9,630 bases of DNA from an uncultured Clostridium sp. (GTDB lineage Bacteria; Bacillota; Clostridia; Lachnospirales; Lachnospiraceae): contig URUZ01000207.1 in NCBI GenBank assembly GCA_900551225.1, forward strand, positions 1 through 9,630, read 5' to 3'. Shown piece after piece: positions 5,607-9,630 of this stretch. Below the pieces are notes generated by a model. That model was not told the DNA's origin. It worked only from the letters and a program-made list of their open reading frames with translations, and searched no databases. The first letter of the stretch is position 1. The number at the start of each line of letters is the position of its first letter. Both the position numbers and the translations under genes were made by a program.

Positions 5607-6575
5607 TTATGCCCTCCTTGCTTTCAGCAGCAGAATCAGGAAATAGATGCCGCCGCCCACTGTGATGAACACGCTGACGGGGACGCTGTAGGTGAAAATG
5701 TGTTCAACCGCCAGCTGGCCGCCGATTAAAATCACCATGCCCACAAGGGCGGAGCCGGCGATCAGGTAACTGTGCCGGAAGGTTTTAAACAACTGCCGGG
5801 CCAGGTTGGCGATGATCAGGCCCAGAAATGAGATCGGGCCTACCATGGCTGTGGCAATGGCGATAAACAGGGTCACGCCCAGCAGCAGCCGGCGGATGGT
5901 GCGGTCATAGTCCACCCCCAGATTAACGGCCTGGTCCTTCCCCAGGGTGATGACGTCCAGAAGGGCCAGTTCCCTGCGCAGCGCGAAGATCAGGACAGCG
6001 ATGAGCGCCAGGGAGAGCAGGATAATATTGGTGTTGATGTTGGTGAAGCTGGCCACCAGGGAGGCCAGCAGGGAATCGTACTCATTGGGGTCCATAACCC
6101 GGGCCAGGGTGGTCTGGATGCTGGAGAAGAAGGTGGACATCACAGTCCCCGCCAGCAGCACGTAGAGTACGTTGTGCCTGGTCTTCTTAAACAGCCAGCC
6201 GTAGAGCAGTGTGGCCGTCGCGCCCATCAGCAGCAGATCCACGGCAAAGGACAGGTTGGGGTTCCTGGCTACGATGCTGGTGGAGCCGAGAAAGAACACA
6301 ACCGCTGTGTGGATCAGGGAGTAGAGGGAGTTCATGCCCAGCAGGCAGGGGGTCACAATGGTGTTGTTGATAATGGACTGGAAAATGATGGATGCCCCTC
6401 CGATACAGAAGGCAGTGATAATCATAACTGCCAGTTTGGGCGCCCTCAACTGCATGGTGAAGCTCAAATATTTCATGTTCACATTCAAGGTCAGATACAG
6501 GGACGCAGCGGCCAGCACCAGTACGGAAAGGACGGCCAGCTTCATCTGGCTGGAATGGATTCTGGCCTGGTTCAT
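5607..6575 (-). CDS. FecCD-family permease, second subunit (YclO/CeuC/FatC type)
   Basis: Integral membrane permease, 322 residues, with the many hydrophobic helices of the FecCD/BtuC family. Recognisable blocks are RAPKLAVMIITAFCIGGASI and NNTIVTPCLLGMNSLY near the N-terminus, the ATPase-coupling region TLGKDQAVNLGVDY (about 211-224), and VGPISFLGLIIANLAR (about 245-260). The sequence resembles YclO/CeuC more than the FhuB or BtuC branches. Its ATG overlaps the stop of the first permease by four bases (ATGA), which indicates translational coupling and a heterodimeric pore. It appears intact. Confidence 0.92.
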   Translation of the reverse strand: MNQARIHSSQMKLAVLSVLVLAAASLYLTLNVNMKYLSFTMQLRAPKLAVMIITAFCIGGASIIFQSIINNTIVTPCLLGMNSLYSLIHTAVVFFLGSTSIVARNPNLSFAVDLLLMGATATLLYGWLFKKTRHNVLYVLLAGTVMSTFFSSIQTTLARVMDPNEYDSLLASLVASFTNINTNIILLSLALIAVLIFALRRELALLDVITLGKDQAVNLGVDYDRTIRRLLLGVTLFIAIATAMVGPISFLGLIIANLARQLFKTFRHSYLIAGSALVGMVILIGGQLAVEHIFTYSVPVSVFITVGGGIYFLILLLKARRA

Positions 6576-7609
6576 GCGGCGTCACCTCCCTCGGGAAGCC
6601 TGGGCGCAGGCTGCATTTTCCGGGAAAATCTGGGGGAAATGCTTCTGCGGCCGTGATTTAACCTGCGCAACAGCAGCCCTACAAAGAGCAGGCTTCCCAC
6701 AACGCCCGCGATCAGCTCAATGGGCAGCTCGTAGGGGGCGATCACTGTCCGCCCGATCATGTCGCAGGCCAGGACGAACAGCGCGCCGAACAGGGCGGTG
6801 TCGATCAAGGTCCCCCGGATCTTGTCGCCCTTGAACATGGTTACCAGGTTGGGAACGATCAGGCCGATGTAGGAGATGCTGCCGACTACCACCACGATGC
6901 CGGCTGTGATTAAGGCGGCGATGGTGAGGCCTGCGAACAGCACCAGGTTGTAGTTCACGCCCAGGTTCTTGGAAAAGTCCTTGCCCATTCCCGCGATGTT
7001 GAAGTGATTGGCGAAGATAAAGGCCAGGATTACCAGGGGCAGCGTCAGGTACACCAGTTCGTACCGTCCCCGCAGCACCAGGGAAAAGTGGCCCACCAGC
7101 CAGGAGGAGAGGGCCTGGGTCATCTCGTAGCGGTAGGCCAGATAGCTGGTGATACCGCCGATGACATTGCCGAACATGATGCCCACCAGAGGAACCATGA
7201 TGACTTCTTTAAATTGAAGCTTCTGGATAAACCAGACAAAGGTCCAGGTGCCCAGAACCGCCGCCGCAAATGCGAACAGCGCCCGGCTCCACAAGGTGGA
7301 GGAAGGCATGAACAGCAGGGCCAGAAGAATTCCCAGCTGGGCGGAGGAGATGGTGGCTCCGGTGGTGGGGGACACGAACTTGTTCATGCAGAGCTGCTGC
7401 ATAATGAGACCCGCCACGCTCATTCCCATGCCTGTGCAGAGAATGGCCAGCAGGCGGGGCAGACGGGAGATCAGAAGAATCTCGACCTGGTGGAAGTCGC
7501 CCCCCAGCAGGGCGGGAACGCTGAGATCCAGAACGCCCAGGAACAGGGAGGCAATGGATAGCAGCAGAAGGGCAGCGGCCAGTATGATGGTGAGACTGTA
7601 TTTTTTGAT
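6572..7609 (-). CDS. FecCD-family permease, first subunit (YclN/CeuB/FatD type), apparent ATC start
   Basis: First gene of the operon. The only ATG in the N-terminal part is at 7429, but starting there would delete about 60 residues that clearly belong to the family: KKYSLTIILAAALL (helix 1) and LLISRLPRLLAILCTGMGMS. Reading upstream, the frame stays open past 7609 to a TGA near 7658 and contains no ATG, GTG or TTG. AGGAGG is followed seven bases later by ATC at 7609-7607, then AAA AAA. The most economical reading is a 345-residue protein starting at ATC, either a true non-canonical start or an ATG mutated to ATC. FVSPTTGATISSAQLGIL (about 78-95) is typical of YclN/CeuB/FatD. Later blocks include KNLGVNYNL and GSISYIGLIVPNLV. 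The residue numbers count from the ATC codon. Confidence 0.85.
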   Translation of the reverse strand: MKKYSLTIILAAALLLLSIASLFLGVLDLSVPALLGGDFHQVEILLISRLPRLLAILCTGMGMSVAGLIMQQLCMNKFVSPTTGATISSAQLGILLALLFMPSSTLWSRALFAFAAAVLGTWTFVWFIQKLQFKEVIMVPLVGIMFGNVIGGITSYLAYRYEMTQALSSWLVGHFSLVLRGRYELVYLTLPLVILAFIFANHFNIAGMGKDFSKNLGVNYNLVLFAGLTIAALITAGIVVVVGSISYIGLIVPNLVTMFKGDKIRGTLIDTALFGALFVLACDMIGRTVIAPYELPIELIAGVVGSLLFVGLLLRRLNHGRRSISPRFSRKMQPAPRLPEGGDAA

Positions 7610-7656
7610 GGTTGTTCCTCCTCTCGGAAAGTGGTATGTAGTGCTTTTTCAAACTG

Positions 7657-7672
7657 GTTAGCATTGGCTAAC
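7657..7672. promoter_or_regulatory. Palindrome GTTAGC-ATTG-GCTAAC in the iron-operon leader
   Basis: Perfect 6-bp inverted repeat with a four-base centre, in the 5' untranslated region about 48 bases before the first permease. The half-site GGTTAGC resembles halves of DtxR/IdeR-family iron boxes, but the spacing differs from the classical 19-bp box. It could be an operator for an iron-sensing repressor or a hairpin in the leader RNA. No convincing Fur box was seen. Confidence 0.35.
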
Positions 7673-7785
7673 TGGCGCGTAAAAAAAATACAGCGTACAG
7701 AGGGGGCGACCGTTTTATGGGCAGATCTGCGGTGCGCAGCCCGGGTGTGCGTTGTGTTGACTGCTTGTGATGGCCAAGCGTTGGA

Positions 7786-7815
7786 ATTATAACACAGATA
7801 GTTAGTCATGTGCAA
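7786..7815 (-). promoter_or_regulatory. Promoter of the siderophore-import operon
   Basis: On the minus strand, TATAAT occupies 7791-7786, preceded by TGT, which gives an extended -10 (TGnTATAAT). TTGCAC (7815-7810) lies 18 bp upstream as a weak -35. Transcription would start near 7779, leaving a leader of about 170 bases. That leader contains the 7657-7672 palindrome, a GCAGATCTGC palindrome (7721-7730), a CTGCG/CGCAG hairpin (7727-7739) and a run of eight T's on the transcript (7688-7681). Confidence 0.7.
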
Positions 7816-7852
7816 CTGTTTTTTGAAAAAAGGGAAAATGTGGATGCGGGTA

Positions 7853-7881
7853 TTGACATTTGGCCGTAGGGCGGATAAAAT
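7853..7881 (+). promoter_or_regulatory. Promoter of the leader peptide-rtcB-prfH unit
   Basis: TTGACA (7853-7858) and TAAAAT (7876-7881) are separated by 17 bp, a near-consensus sigma-A promoter. It is divergent from the iron-operon promoter, with the two -35 boxes about 38 bp apart. The predicted start is near 7888, about 38 bases before the short ORF. Confidence 0.8.
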
Positions 7882-7925
7882 GATAGTATTCGTGCCATAA
7901 GCACACATGAGAGGAGGACAATACC

Positions 7926-8012
7926 ATGAGGAATACGCAGATTGAATCAACCAGACAAGATAACAGAGGCGGCATACTGAAACCGGATTGTCCTGTGAAC
8001 CCCTTCGTGTAA
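7926..8012 (+). CDS. 28-codon ORF, candidate leader peptide of rtcB-prfH
   Basis: ATG at 7926 is preceded by GAGAGGAGG with an eight-base spacing, one of the best ribosome-binding sites in the window, and by a strong promoter. The peptide begins MRNTQIESTRQDNRGG and ends KPDCPVNPFV, with a single Cys and two Pro in the last eight residues. It is hydrophilic, with no signal peptide or membrane segment. It matches no family I know. Its position, directly before an intrinsic terminator and rtcB, suggests a regulatory leader peptide; alternatives are an independent small protein or peptide signal. Its TAA overlaps a small hairpin (8008-8025), and codons 13-15 can pair with the terminator's 5' arm. 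Confidence 0.6.
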   Translation: MRNTQIESTRQDNRGGILKPDCPVNPFV

Positions 8013-8038
8013 ACTGGAATTTACAAATTTTTACAGTT
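8008..8038 (+). promoter_or_regulatory. Two mutually exclusive small hairpins at the leader-ORF stop
   Basis: TGTAAA (8008-8013) pairs with TTTACA (8020-8025) and encloses part of the leader ORF stop. AACTG (8012-8016) can instead pair with CAGTT (8034-8038). The two use the same bases, so only one can form. A ribosome paused at the stop codon would cover the first. The stems are short and AT-rich, so their significance is uncertain. Confidence 0.3.
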
Positions 8039-8059
8039 CAAGAGGATCTCACTTCCGGT

Positions 8060-8103
8060 GCTTCTGTTTTGCTGCCATAACCAGCAGACAGGGTGCTTTT
8101 TTT
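8060..8103 (+). terminator. Intrinsic terminator/attenuator between the leader ORF and rtcB
   Basis: TGCTG (8070-8074) pairs with CAGCA (8082-8086) around CCATAAC. The stem extends through CTGT/ACAG and further wobble and GC pairs down to 8060/8096, then seven T's follow (8097-8103). It ends 37 bases before the rtcB start and no promoter lies in between, so rtcB and prfH should depend on readthrough. An alternative hairpin, CAGGGTGC (8089-8096) with GTACCCTG (8104-8111), would put the T-run in its loop and exclude the terminator. Confidence 0.65.
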
Positions 8104-8140
8104 GTACCCTGAAATATCAGCGATTTTCAGAGAGGTCTAT

Positions 8141-9268
8141 ATGAAAGAAGTAATCGGAATCTATAATTCAGCGCGGATCTTCACGGATGATGTGGAGGAT
8201 TACGCGGCAGCGCAGGTCAAGGGGATCTGCGACAACCCTATTTTTAAAGACAGCGTGATCCGGGTGATGCCGGATGTGCATCCCGGAAAATACTGTACCA
8301 TTGGCACTGCCATGACAATTGGGGAAAAGGTGGTCCCTTATATGGTGGGAGTGGATATCGGCTGTGGAATGACCTGTGTGGAGCTGAAGGCCAAGGCGAT
8401 TGAATTCCAGAAATTGGATGCTGTGATTGAGAAATGCATCCCGTCGGGCATGGCAATCCGAAGCAGCGTCCATCATTTTGCGGAGCAGATTGACTTAGAG
8501 CAGCTGCGGTGCAGCAGACATGTCCAGATGGACCGGGCTTATTTGAGCCTGGGCACACTGGGGGGCGGGAATCATTTTATTGAGGTGGACCGGGCTGAGG
8601 ACGGGCGCTGCTACCTGGTGATACACTCCGGCAGCAGACGGCTGGGGGCAGAGGTGGCCCAGTATTACCAGAACCGGGCTTTTGAGCAGCAGAAGGAGAG
8701 GGGGATGGACCTGGCATTTCCCTGCGCCTATGCGGAGGGGGAGGTGTTCCGGGACTATATCCATGATCTGGAGATTGTCCAGGAGTTTGCGGCGCTGAAC
8801 AGGGCTTGCATGGCCAGGGAGATTATGAAGGGGATGAAGTGGAAGGAAGCAGGCCGGTTTGACACGGTTCACAACTACATTTCCCGATACGGGGAAGGGT
8901 ATATGCTGCGCAAGGGCGCGGTGTCGGCGGAGAAGGGGGAACCGCTGCTGATTCCCGTGAATATGAAGGATGGGGCCCTGCTGTGCGAGGGCCTGGGAAA
9001 TGTGGAGTGGAACTGCTCTGCGCCCCACGGCTCGGGCAGGATCGCCAGCCGGAGTGAGGCTGAGAGGGAGCACACGGTCTCAGAGTTTAAGAAGGAGATG
9101 AAAGGGGTCTACTGCTCTGTGGTGGGCAGGGATACGCTGGATGAGGCGCCCTTTGCCTACCGGCGGCTGGCGCGGATACAGCGGCAGATCGGAGAGACGG
9201 CCGGCGTCAAGGCGGTTCTAAGGCCTGTGTTCAACTTCAAGGCCGGGAGAGAAGGGGGGAAGTCCTGA
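8141..9268 (+). CDS. rtcB: RNA ligase RtcB (GTP-dependent 3'-5' ligase of the PrfH-linked group)
   Basis: RtcB joins 2',3'-cyclic phosphate or 3'-phosphate RNA ends to 5'-OH ends using GTP and a divalent metal, usually Mn2+. The 375-residue protein has all expected active-site residues. GVDIGCGM carries Asp72 and Cys75, LGGGNHFIE carries His145, HSGSRRLG carries His162 (17 residues later, as in E. coli), HNYI carries His244, and SAPHGSGR carries His296, the presumed guanylylated histidine. MPDVHPGKYCTIGTAM (43-58) is also typical. The start at 8141 follows AGAGG with a five-base gap; an upstream in-frame GTG at 8093 lies in the terminator and is unlikely. The stop overlaps the prfH start by one base (TGATG). 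No archease gene is visible. Pairing with PrfH implies repair of damaged ribosomal RNA rather than tRNA splicing. Confidence 0.95.
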   Translation: MKEVIGIYNSARIFTDDVEDYAAAQVKGICDNPIFKDSVIRVMPDVHPGKYCTIGTAMTIGEKVVPYMVGVDIGCGMTCVELKAKAIEFQKLDAVIEKCIPSGMAIRSSVHHFAEQIDLEQLRCSRHVQMDRAYLSLGTLGGGNHFIEVDRAEDGRCYLVIHSGSRRLGAEVAQYYQNRAFEQQKERGMDLAFPCAYAEGEVFRDYIHDLEIVQEFAALNRACMAREIMKGMKWKEAGRFDTVHNYISRYGEGYMLRKGAVSAEKGEPLLIPVNMKDGALLCEGLGNVEWNCSAPHGSGRIASRSEAEREHTVSEFKKEMKGVYCSVVGRDTLDEAPFAYRRLARIQRQIGETAGVKAVLRPVFNFKAGREGGKS

Positions 9269-9630
9269 TGATTCTGCAGATCAGCGCAGGCCAGGGGCCG
9301 AGGGAATGTGAGCTGGCGGTGACGAAGCTGTTTGCGGCGCTGGAGAAGGAATTTGGCGGGCTGACGGTATTGAGCAGAGGGATGGGAAGCGGGCAGGATA
9401 CCTGCTCGTCCATTATCTTTTGCTCCGGGGAGGACCTGGGGTTTTTAGAGGGCAGTGTGCAGTGGATCTGCGAAAGCCCGTACAGGAAGGGGCATAAGCG
9501 GAAGAACTGGTTTGTGGACGTCAGTGTGATTGCGGAGGCGGGGAATGCGGGACGGGAGATGGCTGGCGGGAAGGCGGGAACAGTGGGCCGTGGGGCCGGC
9601 GGCGGGGAGGCAGGAGCCGCGGGCCGGGAG
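9268..9630 (+). CDS. prfH: Peptide chain release factor homologue PrfH, 5' part (truncated by the window end)
   Basis: PrfH is a release-factor relative that terminates translation on ribosomes damaged in the decoding centre, so that its partner RtcB can reseal the rRNA. The 121 codons present begin MILQISAGQGPRECELAV and contain the family block SPYRKGHKRKNWFV (70-83), which with the adjacent rtcB makes the call secure. The catalytic GGQ domain should lie beyond the window. Odd feature: residues 91-121 are almost entirely Gly and Ala with some Arg and Glu, on very G-rich DNA, where I would expect the domain leading to GGQ to begin. This may be an extended linker between the two halves. No separate ribosome-binding site stands out, so translation is likely coupled to rtcB. 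Confidence 0.88.
   Translation, partial: MILQISAGQGPRECELAVTKLFAALEKEFGGLTVLSRGMGSGQDTCSSIIFCSGEDLGFLEGSVQWICESPYRKGHKRKNWFVDVSVIAEAGNAGREMAGGKAGTVGRGAGGGEAGAAGRE

Noticed and set aside
5025..5729. 234-codon plus-strand frame opposite the ATPase gene
   Set aside because: It mirrors the ATPase, which has every ABC motif intact on the other strand.
7209..7664. 151-codon minus-strand frame starting MLTSLKKHYIPLSE
   Set aside because: It overlaps the first permease out of frame, has no Shine-Dalgarno sequence, and reads as low-complexity shadow sequence. A frameshift joining it to the permease was considered, but the perfect AGGAGG before ATC explains the start better.
7871..7892. Possible Fur box (GATAAAATGATAGTATTC)
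   Set aside because: It does not fit the 7-1-7 inverted repeat and overlaps the -10 of the rtcB promoter. The resemblance comes from AT-rich promoter sequence.
8089..8111. T-box or other known riboswitch in the rtcB leader
   Set aside because: The GGGTG before the T-run resembles part of a T-box, but the T-box consensus bulge and specifier stem are absent. No known riboswitch core was recognised.
1..9630. CRISPR array, insertion sequence or prophage genes
   Set aside because: No regularly spaced repeats, transposase motifs, terminal inverted repeats or phage genes are visible. The genes are housekeeping or transport and stress types with intact operon structure.

Overview
The window looks like chromosomal DNA from a fairly GC-rich member of the Clostridia, most likely Lachnospiraceae (Enterocloster, Hungatella or a relative). 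The evidence is Gram-positive style Shine-Dalgarno sequences (AGGAGG) in front of almost every gene, consensus sigma-A promoters, tRNA genes without an encoded CCA end, a Gram-positive type HelD, and a YclNOPQ/CeuBCDE-type siderophore importer. The genus is an inference.

Bases 1-1070 are the end of a tRNA array: Asn(GTT), Glu(TTC), Thr(TGT), a CAT tRNA (elongator Met or lysidine-type Ile2), Asp(GTC), Val(TAC) and Leu(TAA). A separately promoted Leu(TAG) gene follows, with a perfect TTGACA-17-TATAAT promoter and its own terminator. Every spacer of the first array carries an inverted repeat, and the repeats are unrelated in sequence. Bases 1131-1364 encode a 77-residue two-helix membrane protein built around the GGADGPTSIF signature of the beta subunit of sodium-pumping decarboxylases. 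A cluster of three inverted repeats follows, two of them terminator-like. Bases 1573-3639 encode HelD, the RNA-polymerase recycling ATPase, and a strong bidirectional terminator (3673-3702) separates it from the convergent operon.

Bases 7609-3714 on the minus strand are a four-gene iron-siderophore ABC importer: permease, permease, ATPase, lipoprotein receptor. The genes are tightly coupled (4-base overlap, 3-base gap, 27-base gap). The first permease has no ATG/GTG/TTG at its expected start. An AGGAGG sits at the right distance from an ATC codon, so the gene either uses a rare start or has lost its ATG.

From 7853 rightward, a divergent promoter (TTGACA-17-TAAAAT) drives a 28-codon ORF with an excellent ribosome-binding site. 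An intrinsic terminator follows, then rtcB and, overlapping it by one base, prfH, which runs off the window end. RtcB/PrfH pairs are a ribosome rescue and rRNA repair module: PrfH releases peptides from ribosomes damaged in the decoding centre and RtcB re-ligates the broken RNA. No promoter is visible between the terminator and rtcB, so the leader looks like an attenuator. Part of the short ORF can pair with the 5' arm of the terminator, which suggests, as inference only, that translation of the leader peptide controls a ribosome-repair operon. This leader is the best candidate for something undescribed in the window; the miniature decarboxylase-beta-like protein is second.
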